Shown one piece after another: positions 16,578 through 25,390 of a DNA stretch of 64,000 bases. Origin of the DNA: CALMEH01 sp964548225 (GTDB lineage: Bacteria; Acidobacteriota; Blastocatellia; Pyrinomonadales; Pyrinomonadaceae); NCBI GenBank assembly GCA_964548225.1, contig CAZJQP010000002.1, positions 62,001 to 126,000 on the forward strand, read 5' to 3'. Position 1 is the first letter of the stretch, and every line of letters starts with the position of its first letter. Position numbers and translations under genes: made by a program. Under the pieces are notes generated by a model. That model saw only the letters and a program-made list of their open reading frames with translations. It was not told the DNA's origin and did no database searches.

Positions 16578-19500
16578 ATGAAAAAAACGCTTTTATCAAT
16601 TCTTTTGGGTTTAATGTTTTGCGTTTCCGCAGTAGCGCAAAGCGAGATTTTTGTATCGGTTTCCAATGCGCTTTCGATTGAAAGACAAAACGAAACCGTC
16701 GTTTTGGATTGGAAAGAACTCGTCAAACTGAATCCGAATTTGAAGGCTGATTATCTGAAAGTCAGCGAAAATGGCAACGCACTTGTTTCACAAACGATTG
16801 ATGCGGACGCAGACGGATTGCCGGAAAAATTAGTTTTTCAAGTCAATTTTGCCAAAGACGAAAAAACGAAAAATATCAAAATCGAAGCAACGAGCGAAAA
16901 ACAACCGAAAGGCGAAACGAAAACATTCGGACGTTTTGTGCCGGAAAGAATGGACGATTTTGCTTGGGAAAACGATAAAATTGCGTTTCGGACTTACGGC
17001 AAAACGCTTGAAAAAGAGTTGGTTTCGAGCGGAATTGACGTTTGGGCAAAGCGTGTTTCGTATCCGATTATTGATAAATGGTATCAAGGCGGCGATGCGT
17101 TTTATCACACGGACAACGGAATGGGACTCGATTTTTATTCAGTCAAAAAATCACGCGGTTGCGGCGGTGCGGGAATTTGGGACGGGAAAAAACTTCACGT
17201 TTCGCGCAATTTCGTTTCACATAAAATTTTGGCAAACGGTCCGATTCGCACTGTGTTTGAGCTGAAATATGAACCTTGGAACGTGAATGGTGTGATGGTT
17301 TCCGAAACGAAGCGTTTTACGATTGATGCAGGACAAAATTTTTATCGCGTCGAGAGTTTTTATGATGGTTCGGACGATTTGCGAGATATTGAAATTGCGG
17401 TCGGAATTGCCAAACACGAACCGGATTTTAAGGGCGAAACTGATAAAGGAAAAACTTGGGTGAGTCTTTGGGAAACAAACGAAAAAAACGGCAGTCTTGG
17501 TTGTGCGGTAATCGCCGAACCGCAGACTTTTCAATCATTTAAAGATTACGGAAACGAATTTGATTTTCCGATGAACCTTTCAATAATCGCCGCGAAGCCT
17601 GACAAAATGGCGAAATATTATGTCGGCGCAGGCTGGTCGCGTTACGGTTTTGCCGATAAAAAAGCGTGGCTCGATTACGTTGAAAACTTTTCAAATCGTG
17701 CCGCTTCGCCTGTTCATGTGAGCGTTTCCAATGAAGCCGAATTGAGAAAAAAACGCGCAATGCCGCTTTCGCAGAGATTGGTTTATACGTTGATGAATCG
17801 AGTTTGGCTCGAAGATGACGGAACGCCGATTGGGATTCCACGAAATTGGAATTACGAACAAGGCGTGCAGATGAAAGCCGTCGAACAGGTTTGGTATGCC
17901 ACGGGCGACCCGAAATATTTCGATTTCATCAAACGCGGAATGGATTATTGGTTCGATAAAGACGGCAAACTTTCAAAATATCAGCTTGAAGAATACAACA
18001 TTGACCACGTTACGCCCGGACGCGGAATTTTGACGCTTTATCGCGTAACCAACGATAAAAAATACAAAGAAGCGGCGGAACTTATCCGCTCACAACTGAA
18101 AACTCATCCGCGCACGAAGGAAGGCGGTTTTTGGCACAAGAAAATCTATCCGTGGCAGATGTGGCTCGACGGACTTTATATGGGACAGCCGTTTTACGCC
18201 GAATATTCGCTCGTCTGGAACGAGGATAATTGGAACGACATTGCGAATCAATTTGTTTGGATGGAAAAACACGCCCGCGATCCGAAAACGGGTTTGCTTT
18301 ATCACGGTTGGGACGAATCGAAGGAGCAAAGATGGGCAAATAAAGAAACGGGTTTGAGTCCGCACGTTTGGGGCAGAGCGATGGGTTGGTATGCGATTGC
18401 GCTTGCCGATACGCTCGATTATTTCCCGAAAAATCATCCGCGCCGCGCCGAATTGGTCGCAATTTTTGAACGCGAAGCCGAAGCGATTACGAAATATCAA
18501 GATAAGAAAACGGGCGTTTGGTATGACATCATTGATTTGCCGGATCGAAAGCCCAATTATCTCGAATCTTCCGCATCGGCAATGTTCGTTTATGCGCTGG
18601 CGAAAGGCATTCGCCAAGGAAATTTGCCCGCCAAATATCTGAAAACAGTCCAAACAGGTTGGGAAGGAATCAAAAAAGAATTTATCAAAGAATTGCCGGA
18701 CGGAAATCTTGATTGGGAAGGCACGGTTTCGGTTTCGGGACTCGGCGGAAATCCTTACCGCGACGGAAGTTTTGAATATTATATGTCCGAAAAATTGCGG
18801 ACAAATGATGTTAAAGGTTTAGGTCCGGCGGTGATGGCGGCGGTCGAGATGGAATCGCTCGAACGCGGACGAATCGGTGCAGGGAAAACGATTGTTTTGG
18901 ACGATTATTTTAATCACGAAGTTCGCAAAGACGGCTCGATTTGGCATTACAAATGGGAAGAAAAAAATCATCCGGGATTTTATGCTTGGGGCGAACAATT
19001 TAAATCCTTCGGCGCAAATTTAGAGACGCTTTCAGTCGCGCCGAATACTCAAAATTTGAAAAATGCGAGTGTTTATATTATCGTTGACCCCGACACGGAA
19101 AAAGAAACCGAAAAGCCGAATTTTATCTCAGCAACAGATGCGAAAAACATTGCGGATTGGGTAAAATCGGGCGGTGTTCTTGTGATGTTTGGCAATGATT
19201 TTGGCAATGCTGAATTTGATAATTGGAATGTTCTGGCAAAGCAATTCGGCATTGAATTTAACAAAGACAACAAAAATCTCGTCAAAAATGACCAATACGA
19301 ACAGGGCAAAGTTATTGTGCCGAATGGAAATCTAATTTTCAAAAATGCGCGTGAACTTTATTTGAAGGAAATTTCGACATTGAAACTTTCGGGCAAAGCA
19401 AAATCAATTCTCGATTGGAACGGTTCGCAAATTATGGCTGTTTCAAAACACGGCAAAGGCACGGTTTTCGCCGTCGGCGATCCTTGGCTTTACAATGAAT

Positions 19501-19592
19501 ATGTTGACGGGCGCAAGATGAACGGATTGTTTCAAAACAATGAAGCTGCGCGTGAATTGAGCGAGTGGCTTTTGTCGCAGGTGAGAAAATAA
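16578..19592 (+). CDS. Three-part secreted protein: DUF4861 - GH105 unsaturated glucuronyl/galacturonyl hydrolase - C-terminal domain
   Basis: 1004 residues with a signal peptide (cut near AVAQ, 21). Residues about 22-385 match the DUF4861 type (FGRFVPERMDDFAWEND, YHTDNGMGLDFYSVKKSRG). Residues about 395-755 are an alpha/alpha-barrel GH105 with the catalytic Asp531 in WLDGLYMG and Asp579 in HGWDES, plus SGLGGNPYRDGSFEYY. About 765-1004 is a Rossmann-like domain with GGVLVMFGND and GKGTVFAVGDPW, like DUF4350/glutamine-amidotransferase-fold domains. GH105 removes the unsaturated uronate from oligomers made by lyases and so feeds KduI. It starts one base after the CE12 stop and is last in the operon. 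Confidence 0.9.
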   Translation: MKKTLLSILLGLMFCVSAVAQSEIFVSVSNALSIERQNETVVLDWKELVKLNPNLKADYLKVSENGNALVSQTIDADADGLPEKLVFQVNFAKDEKTKNIKIEATSEKQPKGETKTFGRFVPERMDDFAWENDKIAFRTYGKTLEKELVSSGIDVWAKRVSYPIIDKWYQGGDAFYHTDNGMGLDFYSVKKSRGCGGAGIWDGKKLHVSRNFVSHKILANGPIRTVFELKYEPWNVNGVMVSETKRFTIDAGQNFYRVESFYDGSDDLRDIEIAVGIAKHEPDFKGETDKGKTWVSLWETNEKNGSLGCAVIAEPQTFQSFKDYGNEFDFPMNLSIIAAKPDKMAKYYVGAGWSRYGFADKKAWLDYVENFSNRAASPVHVSVSNEAELRKKRAMPLSQRLVYTLMNRVWLEDDGTPIGIPRNWNYEQGVQMKAVEQVWYATGDPKYFDFIKRGMDYWFDKDGKLSKYQLEEYNIDHVTPGRGILTLYRVTNDKKYKEAAELIRSQLKTHPRTKEGGFWHKKIYPWQMWLDGLYMGQPFYAEYSLVWNEDNWNDIANQFVWMEKHARDPKTGLLYHGWDESKEQRWANKETGLSPHVWGRAMGWYAIALADTLDYFPKNHPRRAELVAIFEREAEAITKYQDKKTGVWYDIIDLPDRKPNYLESSASAMFVYALAKGIRQGNLPAKYLKTVQTGWEGIKKEFIKELPDGNLDWEGTVSVSGLGGNPYRDGSFEYYMSEKLRTNDVKGLGPAVMAAVEMESLERGRIGAGKTIVLDDYFNHEVRKDGSIWHYKWEEKNHPGFYAWGEQFKSFGANLETLSVAPNTQNLKNASVYIIVDPDTEKETEKPNFISATDAKNIADWVKSGGVLVMFGNDFGNAEFDNWNVLAKQFGIEFNKDNKNLVKNDQYEQGKVIVPNGNLIFKNARELYLKEISTLKLSGKAKSILDWNGSQIMAVSKHGKGTVFAVGDPWLYNEYVDGRKMNGLFQNNEAARELSEWLLSQVRK

Positions 19593-19627
19593 TTTTTCGC
19601 GGATTTTTCGACAAAATCCGCGAAAAA
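19593..19627. terminator. Stem-loop after the pectinase operon
   Basis: Perfect 15-bp arms TTTTTCGCGGATTTT (19593-19607) and AAAATCCGCGAAAAA (19613-19627) around a 5-base loop, directly after the stop codon. No U-tract follows the stem on either strand, so it may protect the mRNA end instead of terminating by itself. Confidence 0.6.
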
Positions 19628-19680
19628 AGCTAATATAAATAATAATTTGGCAGTATTAAACGAAGCTGATAAAACCTAAA

Positions 19681-20448
19681 ATGTCAGAAGCGAATCAAGA
19701 CAAATTTACAACCATCATCTCCGAAAAAAACGGCACGACCGCCGAAGAAGTTGTTACGCGGCTTCGGGAAATGATTCAGCGCGGTGAACTTGCATCGGGC
19801 GATCGTCTGCCGCCGGAACGCGATTTGGCTAAACTTTTGGGAGTTTCGCGTCCGACTCTTCGCGCCGGAATTCGTTCACTTTCGGCGGTTGGCATTTTGC
19901 AATCGCGGCAAGGCGCAGGAACTTTCGTTGCCGAAGCCGAAGAATCGCCGACGCTTGACACGAGCGCGTTGCGTTTGATGGTTGCTCTGCACGGTTTTAC
20001 GTCGGATGAAATGTTTGAGGCGCGTCTGTCTTTGGAAATGAGCATCGCCGCGCTTGCTGCCGAGCGTGCCACCAGCGAGCAAATGACGCAGATGGCAGAA
20101 GAAGTCGCCGGAATGTATGCTTCGCTTGATGAACCGGAACAATATCTTATCCACGATATGCGTTTTCACCAAATTATCGCCGCCGCTTCAAACAATCGAA
20201 TTATGACTGCTCTGATGAATATGGTGGCAACAATTCTGTTTGAGTCGCGCAAAAAAACCGTCAAACACGCCATAGACCTCAAAGAATCGGCGCAACAACA
20301 TCGTAATATTTATCGCGCCATCCGTGAACATAACTCCGAAGCCGCCCGCCAAACGATGTATGACCATTTGATTGAAACTCAAAAAGCGCAAAGATTGGAA
20401 ATGGCGGACGAGTTTGCCAAAAGCAACGGCAAAAAGCCGAAGAAATAA
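19681..20448 (+). CDS. GntR family, FadR-subfamily transcriptional regulator (hexuronate regulator candidate)
   Basis: 255 residues. The winged helix-turn-helix is at about 21-84 (SGDRLPPERDLAKLLGVSRP, SRQGAGTFV). The FCD ligand domain follows, with metal-site residues Asp159, His163, His207 and His229 in the usual pattern. UxuR, ExuR and related uronate regulators belong to this subfamily and bind TTGGT/ACCAA palindromes. Matching palindromes sit in two promoters of this island (7289-7303, 26353-26367), so this protein very probably represses them until a uronate intermediate binds. It lies between the secreted-pectinase operon and a GH43 gene. No matching operator is seen before its own gene. 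Confidence 0.9.
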   Translation: MSEANQDKFTTIISEKNGTTAEEVVTRLREMIQRGELASGDRLPPERDLAKLLGVSRPTLRAGIRSLSAVGILQSRQGAGTFVAEAEESPTLDTSALRLMVALHGFTSDEMFEARLSLEMSIAALAAERATSEQMTQMAEEVAGMYASLDEPEQYLIHDMRFHQIIAAASNNRIMTALMNMVATILFESRKKTVKHAIDLKESAQQHRNIYRAIREHNSEAARQTMYDHLIETQKAQRLEMADEFAKSNGKKPKK

Positions 20449-20485
20449 GACTGGAAGGCGAGCGACTCGCTTGCGCTCCAGTCGG
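20449..20485 (+). terminator. Hairpin between regulator and GH43 genes
   Basis: GACTGGA (20450-20456) pairs with TCCAGTC near 20477-20483, extended by imperfect GCGAGCG/CTTGCGC pairing. It lies directly after the regulator stop. There is no T-run, so it may be a weak terminator or an mRNA-end hairpin. Confidence 0.5.
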
Positions 20486-20512
20486 GTTGCTGAAATCACT
20501 TCTGAAGATTTT

Positions 20513-22126
20513 ATGAAACACCGAGTTTTTGTCATTTCTCTGCTTCTTTTTGCCTTAAATTTTTCAGTGCAGACGCAGTTTGTTTCAAAAGTCTGGACTG
20601 CCGACAACGGCGACGGAACTTACAGAAATCCGATTCTCCACGCCGATTATTCCGATCCGGATGCGATTCGTGTCGGCGATGATTTTTATCTTACAGCTTC
20701 GAGTTTTAATGCCTCGCCCGGACTTCCGATTCTTCATTCAAAAGATTTGGTCAATTGGCGTTTGATAAATTACGTTTTCCGAGCGCAAAAGCCTTTCGAT
20801 GTTTTCGCAAACACGCAACACGGCGGCGGTGTTTGGGCACCGGCGATTCGTTTTCACGACGGGGAATTTTACATTTTCTATCCCGACCCCGATTTCGGAA
20901 TTTATATGACGAAAGCGAAAAATCCGTCCGGCGAATGGTCTGAGCCGCTTTTGGTCAAAGCCGGAAAAGGTTTGATTGACCCGTGTCCGCTTTGGGACGA
21001 TGACGGCAAAGCCTATTTGGTTTCAGCATTTGCGGGAAGCCGTGCGGGATTTAAGACGGTTTTAATTGTCTCGAAAATGAGTGCGGACGGGACGCGCATT
21101 CTCGATGACGGCGTAATGATTTTTGACGGACACGACGCGCATCCGACCGTTGAAGGTCCGAAATTTTATAAGCGAAATGGTTTTTATTACATTTTTGCTC
21201 CGGCGGGCGGCGTTTCGACAGGTTGGCAACTCGTTCTTCGCTCAAAAAATATTTACGGACCTTACGAAGAAAAAATCGTTCTCGCGCAAGGAAAAACCGC
21301 CGTCAACGGACCGCATCAAGGCGCGTGGGTTTCAACACAAACGGGCGAAGATTGGTTTTTGCATTTTCAAGACAAAGGCGCATACGGCAGAATTTTGCAT
21401 TTGCAACCGATGACTTGGAAAAACGATTTTCCCGTCATTGGGATTGACGCGGACAGCGACGGCACGGGCGAGCCGGTTTTGAAATATAAAAAACCGAATG
21501 TCGGCAAGACTTTTCCAATCGAAACGCCGCCGGATTCGGATGAATTCAACTCGGAAAAATTAGGTTTGCAATGGCAATGGCACACCAATTTTCAAGACGG
21601 CTGGTTTTTTATGTTTCCGGCGCGAGGCGTTTTGCGGATGAATTCCGTTCAGCTTGCCGAAAATCACAAAAATCTTTGGAATATCCCGAATTTGCTTTTG
21701 CAGAAATTTCCGGCGGAAGAATTTACCGCCACCGCGAAAATCTCGCTCAATCCGCGCTTTGAAGGCGAAAAATTCGGTTTGCTCGTGATGGGCTTGGATT
21801 ATTCTTATCTTGGCGTAACTAACAGAAATGGCAAACTTTACATCGCCCAAGCGACCGCAAAAGATGCCGACAAGGAAACGGCGGAAAGCGAATCTGCGCC
21901 GATTGAATTGAACCAAAAGACTTTTTATTTGCGCGTCAAAATTGAAAAAGGCGCGATGTGCAGTTTTAGTTTCAGCACGGATAATAAAAATTTTCAGACC
22001 ATCGGAACAAGTTTCAAAGCGCGGGAAGGTCGTTGGATTGGCGCAAAAGTCGGTTTGTTTTTTGTGCGAAACGGTAAATTTAACGATGCGGGAACGGCTG
22101 ATGTTGATTGGTTTCGGGTTGAGTGA
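20513..22126 (+). CDS. GH43 family beta-xylosidase/arabinofuranosidase-like enzyme
   Basis: 537 residues from the ATG at 20513. I prefer this start because a signal peptide follows directly (KHRVFVISLLLFALNFS); an in-frame upstream ATG at 20372 would overlap the regulator and spoil it. The five-bladed propeller has the GH43 residues: Asp48 in YSDPD, Asp156 in LIDPCPLWDDDG and Glu214 in VEGPKFY. A C-terminal beta-sandwich (about 345-537, FQDGWFFMFPARG onward) is typical of GH43 beta-xylosidases. It probably removes arabinose or xylose side chains from pectin. It ends just before an inverted repeat. Confidence 0.9.
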   Translation: MKHRVFVISLLLFALNFSVQTQFVSKVWTADNGDGTYRNPILHADYSDPDAIRVGDDFYLTASSFNASPGLPILHSKDLVNWRLINYVFRAQKPFDVFANTQHGGGVWAPAIRFHDGEFYIFYPDPDFGIYMTKAKNPSGEWSEPLLVKAGKGLIDPCPLWDDDGKAYLVSAFAGSRAGFKTVLIVSKMSADGTRILDDGVMIFDGHDAHPTVEGPKFYKRNGFYYIFAPAGGVSTGWQLVLRSKNIYGPYEEKIVLAQGKTAVNGPHQGAWVSTQTGEDWFLHFQDKGAYGRILHLQPMTWKNDFPVIGIDADSDGTGEPVLKYKKPNVGKTFPIETPPDSDEFNSEKLGLQWQWHTNFQDGWFFMFPARGVLRMNSVQLAENHKNLWNIPNLLLQKFPAEEFTATAKISLNPRFEGEKFGLLVMGLDYSYLGVTNRNGKLYIAQATAKDADKETAESESAPIELNQKTFYLRVKIEKGAMCSFSFSTDNKNFQTIGTSFKAREGRWIGAKVGLFFVRNGKFNDAGTADVDWFRVE

Positions 22127-22131
22127 GATTG

Positions 22132-22201
22132 AACCGCGAAAGACGCGAAAAAGGCGAAAATTTTTTGTTTTATTTTCGTGTTTTTCGCGTCTTTCACGGT
22201 T
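22132..22201. repeat. Inverted repeat, GCGAAAGACGCGAAA family (copy 1)
   Basis: 30-bp arms at 22132-22161 and 22172-22201 with three mismatches. Arms are built of the unit GCGAAAGAC/GCGAAAAA. The 19-mer AACCGTGAAAGACGCGAAA, on the minus strand of the right arm, is identical to the left arm of the element at 59251-59288. It lies between convergent GH43 (+) and KDPG aldolase (-) genes, where it may end transcription from both sides. Confidence 0.85.
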
Positions 22202-22210
22202 GAAGTGATT

Positions 22211-22861
22211 TTATGATTTTTCTCTTGCAATTCTGACGATTTCCAAAAATTGCTTGGCTCTTTCGGTGATAATTTCGGGACGATTTTGGCGAATCGCCTT
22301 TAAATCTACGAGTTCGCCACCGACTCCGACAGCTTCGGCTCCGGCTTTGATAAAATCCGCCGCCGTATCAAGCGAAACGCCACCCGTCGGAACGAGTTTG
22401 ACGTGCGGCAGAGGTGCTTTTACGGCTTTCAGATAGCTTGCGCCGCCGACTGCCGAAGCGGGAAAAACTTTGACAAAATCCGCGCCTGCGTTCCACGCCG
22501 TTAAAATCTCCGTCGGCGTTAATGCACCGGGCATCACGGCGATTTCGGCTTGGTTACAAAGCTCGATTGTTTCAAAATTTAACGCCGGACTGATGATAAA
22601 TTTCGCGCCCGCTTCGATACATTTTTGCGCGGTTTCGGCATCCAAAACCGTTCCCGCACCGATTAAAATATCATCAAAACTTTTCGACAAATCCGCGATC
22701 AAATCAACCGCATTCGGCACGGTCATCGTGATTTCGATAGTCGTGATTCCGCCTTTTCGAACGGCTTCGACAACTTGACGCGCTTCATCCATTGACTCGG
22801 CGCGAATCACGGGAAGCACGCCAATTTGTTTGATTTTTTCAATAACCTCAGCTTTGTTCAT
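22211..22861 (-). CDS. eda: KDPG aldolase (2-dehydro-3-deoxy-phosphogluconate aldolase)
   Basis: 216 residues, class I aldolase cleaving 2-keto-3-deoxy-6-phosphogluconate to pyruvate and glyceraldehyde 3-phosphate; some members also act on 4-hydroxy-2-oxoglutarate. Visible motifs: VLPVIRAES at the start, Glu43 in IEITM, GAGTVLD, SPALN, VMPGALTPTE and the Schiff-base Lys131 in FVKVFPAS. It is last in a minus-strand operon (SDR, M24-like, ExuT-like carrier, eda) and its start overlaps the carrier gene by 14 bases. It performs the final step of the uronate pathway encoded here. Confidence 0.96.
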   Translation of the reverse strand: MNKAEVIEKIKQIGVLPVIRAESMDEARQVVEAVRKGGITTIEITMTVPNAVDLIADLSKSFDDILIGAGTVLDAETAQKCIEAGAKFIISPALNFETIELCNQAEIAVMPGALTPTEILTAWNAGADFVKVFPASAVGGASYLKAVKAPLPHVKLVPTGGVSLDTAADFIKAGAEAVGVGGELVDLKAIRQNRPEIITERAKQFLEIVRIAREKS

Positions 22862-24233
22862 AATTTATTTTCGCCGGTTCGAGCTTCGGCGCAAGAAGAT
22901 GAATGACAAGCAAAGCAATCAGATACGCCGAAGCCGCGATTGCGAAAATCGGGACGTAACTGCCTGTTTTATCAAGAATATACGCCACGAGTTTGGCGAT
23001 AAACATTCCGCCGATTGCGCCTGCCATTCCGCCGATTCCAACGACCGACCCGACTGCTTGTTTCGGAAACATATCCGAAGCAATGGTGAAAATATTTGCC
23101 GACCAACCTTGATGCGCCGCCGCCGCAATGCCGATTAAAATTACGGCAACCCACAGATTTGAAGTCATCGAAGCAAAAATAATCGGGACGACTGCAAGCG
23201 CACAAATCAGCATTGCCGTCTTGCGCGATTTGTTGATTGACCAGCCGCGTTTGATTAAATTTGACGAAATCCAGCCGCCCCCGATTGAGCCGACATCGGC
23301 GATGATGTAGATAATTGCCAAAGGAATTCCGAAGGTTTTCAAATCTAAGCCGTGTTGTTTTTTGAGAAAATCGGGAAGCCAGAAAAGATAAACCCACCAA
23401 ATCGGGTCGGTCATAAATTTGCCGATAGCAAACGCCCAAGTTTGTCGGTGCGGAAACAGATTTTTCCAAGGGATTTTGAAGGTCGGTTCGGGTGGGTCTG
23501 ATTGAATATATTCGAGTTCGGCGGTTGAAAGTTGCGGATGTTCTTCGGGTTTGTGGTAAAAAGTCAGCCAAAAAATCAGCCAGACAAACCCGATGATGCC
23601 GGTGATGATAAACGCTTCATACCAGCCGTAAGTTACGGCAATCCAAGGCACAACCAAAGGCGTAGCGAGTGCGCCGACATTTGTTCCAGAATTAAAAATT
23701 CCGGTGGCGAGTGCGCGTTCTTTTTTCGGAAACCATTCGGCAACCGTCTTGATTGACGCGGGAAAATTGCCCGCTTCGCCGATGCCCAAAATGAATCGTG
23801 CGATGATAAAACCGATGACCGAAACCGAAAGCCCGATTGATGTGGAATCTGTGCCAAACCACGCCAACGCACCCAAAACGCCCGCGCCAATCGGCACTGC
23901 CCAAGCGTGCATTGTTGCGCCGATGCTCCAGACGATAATCGAAAGCGAAAAACCTTTTTTTGTCCCGATTTTGTCCATCAAACCGCCGACAAACAGCAGT
24001 CCGAGCGCATAAGCCGTCTGAAACGCGAAAACAATCCAACCGTAATCAATTTCCGTCCATCCGAATTCGGCTTCAAGCGTCGGTTTCAAAATCCCGATAA
24101 CTTGGCGGTCAATGTAATTTATCGTTGCCGCAAAAAAAAGCAAAGCGCAGATAACCCAACGCTGTCTGCCGACTTTTGCGGCAGGTGATTCTGCCGTATT
24201 TTTGATTGTTTCGTTCATATTTTCAGACCTCAA
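22848..24233 (-). CDS. exuT: MFS transporter, hexuronate (ExuT) type
   Basis: 461 residues and 12 predicted membrane segments. Family marks are INYIDRQVIG in helix 1, GGLMDKIGTKKGF after helix 2, FILGIGEAGNFPASIKTVAEWFP and KKERALATGIFNSGTNVGA, typical of the anion:cation symporter branch that carries galacturonate and glucuronate. It would move uronates or unsaturated monomers across the inner membrane with protons. Met6 is an alternative start. It overlaps eda by 14 bases and follows the M24-like gene by five bases. Substrate is inferred from subfamily and context. Confidence 0.88.
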   Translation of the reverse strand: MRSENMNETIKNTAESPAAKVGRQRWVICALLFFAATINYIDRQVIGILKPTLEAEFGWTEIDYGWIVFAFQTAYALGLLFVGGLMDKIGTKKGFSLSIIVWSIGATMHAWAVPIGAGVLGALAWFGTDSTSIGLSVSVIGFIIARFILGIGEAGNFPASIKTVAEWFPKKERALATGIFNSGTNVGALATPLVVPWIAVTYGWYEAFIITGIIGFVWLIFWLTFYHKPEEHPQLSTAELEYIQSDPPEPTFKIPWKNLFPHRQTWAFAIGKFMTDPIWWVYLFWLPDFLKKQHGLDLKTFGIPLAIIYIIADVGSIGGGWISSNLIKRGWSINKSRKTAMLICALAVVPIIFASMTSNLWVAVILIGIAAAAHQGWSANIFTIASDMFPKQAVGSVVGIGGMAGAIGGMFIAKLVAYILDKTGSYVPIFAIAASAYLIALLVIHLLAPKLEPAKINYEQS

Positions 24234-24238
24234 AATTT

Positions 24239-25354
24239 TTATAAGTTCAAAATATCGGGAGCAAAAAATTCTTTTCCGCCGATTTCAAAAGACATTTGCG
24301 GAAAACTTGGCGAAGCGGTTAAATATTCGATTTCACCGTCATTTACGAGAACGGTTTCTTCCGCCTTTGTTCCCGTGATTGAAGGATTCCACGCAAACGC
24401 TTGACGGTTTTGCACAATTTCTTTCGACAGCGGATGCGCCACCCAATCGCGTGTTTTATAACCTGCCGCGCCGCCTTGATGATGAAAGTTTATTTCATCG
24501 CCGAAGCCTTTTTCGGCGTAAGCCTCCGTCGCAATTTTGTAAATTTCCGCACCGTTTGCGGCTTGTTTTGTTGCTGCAAGGAATTTGGCGAAAACATATC
24601 CGACTGCATCGGTTTTGTGCCGCAAATCATCGGGAATTTCACCAACACAAGCGATTCTCGAAAGACTTGCAATCAAACCGTCGCGTTTGGCGCAAACTGC
24701 GATTAAAAGAACTTTTTTCCAAATATTTTCGGTCGGAATCGGATGCCGAAATCGTTTGATTCTTTCGTCCGCGCCTACTAAAGTTACAACCGATTCGATA
24801 CCGAAAAACGCCAAAGAATATTTCACTTTTCGCGCAATTTCCGCTTCGGTTTCACCCGTTTTTATTTCTTCAAAAATCTTTTCCAACGCCGCGCCCGCAT
24901 CTTTGCCCAAACTTCTGAATCTTTCAATTTCCGCTTTGGTCAACTCATATCGGCAACACGCAATCAAACCTTCAACTGCACGAATATTTGGACTTAACAC
25001 CAAATCGGAAGCGATATTTTTGTTGTCGGAAACGAGCGATTTTGTTTTTTCGATGACAAATTCGCCCGAAGATTTTTCGTCTTGCCAAGAAAATTCAATC
25101 GGCTCAAACTCGTCTGCTGAAATTTCTTCCGCCAAAATTCGCGGCATTTCGATATTGTTTGCCAGAACGAATTTTTTGCCATCGGCACGAACAAACAAAA
25201 AACACGCGCCGTTTTCGATGCTCAAATTTATGCCGTTCGATTTTCCGCTCGTCAACCACGCGAAATTTGTCTGCGAATTGAGCAAAACTCCGCCGAGATT
25301 TTCGCCGGAAAGTATTTGCACGAGGCGTTCGGTTTTTATTTCAAGTTCGTTCAA
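24239..25354 (-). CDS. M24-fold (pita-bread) protein lacking most metal ligands
   Basis: 371 residues with the two-domain layout of Xaa-Pro aminopeptidase/creatinase proteins: an N-terminal creatinase-type domain (about 8-135) and a C-terminal pita-bread domain (about 140-350). Active peptidases use Asp, Asp, His, Glu, Glu. Here the Asp pair region reads LLIAVCAKRDGLIASLSRI, with Ala219 and Ser230 at the Asp positions; His292 and a Glu at 332/333 remain. It is therefore probably not a metallopeptidase and may be a hydrolase like creatinase, which also works without metal. Its place inside the hexuronate operon suggests a role on a uronate-derived compound. Function unknown. Confidence 0.75.
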   Translation of the reverse strand: MNELEIKTERLVQILSGENLGGVLLNSQTNFAWLTSGKSNGINLSIENGACFLFVRADGKKFVLANNIEMPRILAEEISADEFEPIEFSWQDEKSSGEFVIEKTKSLVSDNKNIASDLVLSPNIRAVEGLIACCRYELTKAEIERFRSLGKDAGAALEKIFEEIKTGETEAEIARKVKYSLAFFGIESVVTLVGADERIKRFRHPIPTENIWKKVLLIAVCAKRDGLIASLSRIACVGEIPDDLRHKTDAVGYVFAKFLAATKQAANGAEIYKIATEAYAEKGFGDEINFHHQGGAAGYKTRDWVAHPLSKEIVQNRQAFAWNPSITGTKAEETVLVNDGEIEYLTASPSFPQMSFEIGGKEFFAPDILNL

Positions 25355-25361
25355 TATTCAA

Positions 25362-25390
25362 TCGCAAATTGCAAATCGAAAATCGCAAAT
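25362..25390. repeat. 7-bp microrepeat ahead of the M24-like gene
   Basis: TCGCAAA, TTGCAAA, TCGAAAA, TCGCAAA follow each other with a strict 7-base step in the short gap between two minus-strand genes. There is no matching reverse-complement arm here. It is the same type of microrepeat that forms the arms of the inverted repeats elsewhere in the window. Confidence 0.6.

Noticed and set aside
17217..18653. Long antisense frames within the DUF4861-GH105 gene and elsewhere
   Set aside because: They have no recognisable motifs, are rich in Arg/Phe/Ser as expected for shadows of AT-biased genes, and lie fully opposite well-supported genes.
19593..19627. Stem-loop as a textbook intrinsic terminator
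   Set aside because: The stem is perfect but no U-tract follows on either strand, so only a hairpin is claimed.
20372..20512. In-frame extension of the GH43 gene upstream of 20513
   Set aside because: It overlaps the regulator gene, codes a basic low-quality stretch and would bury the signal peptide.
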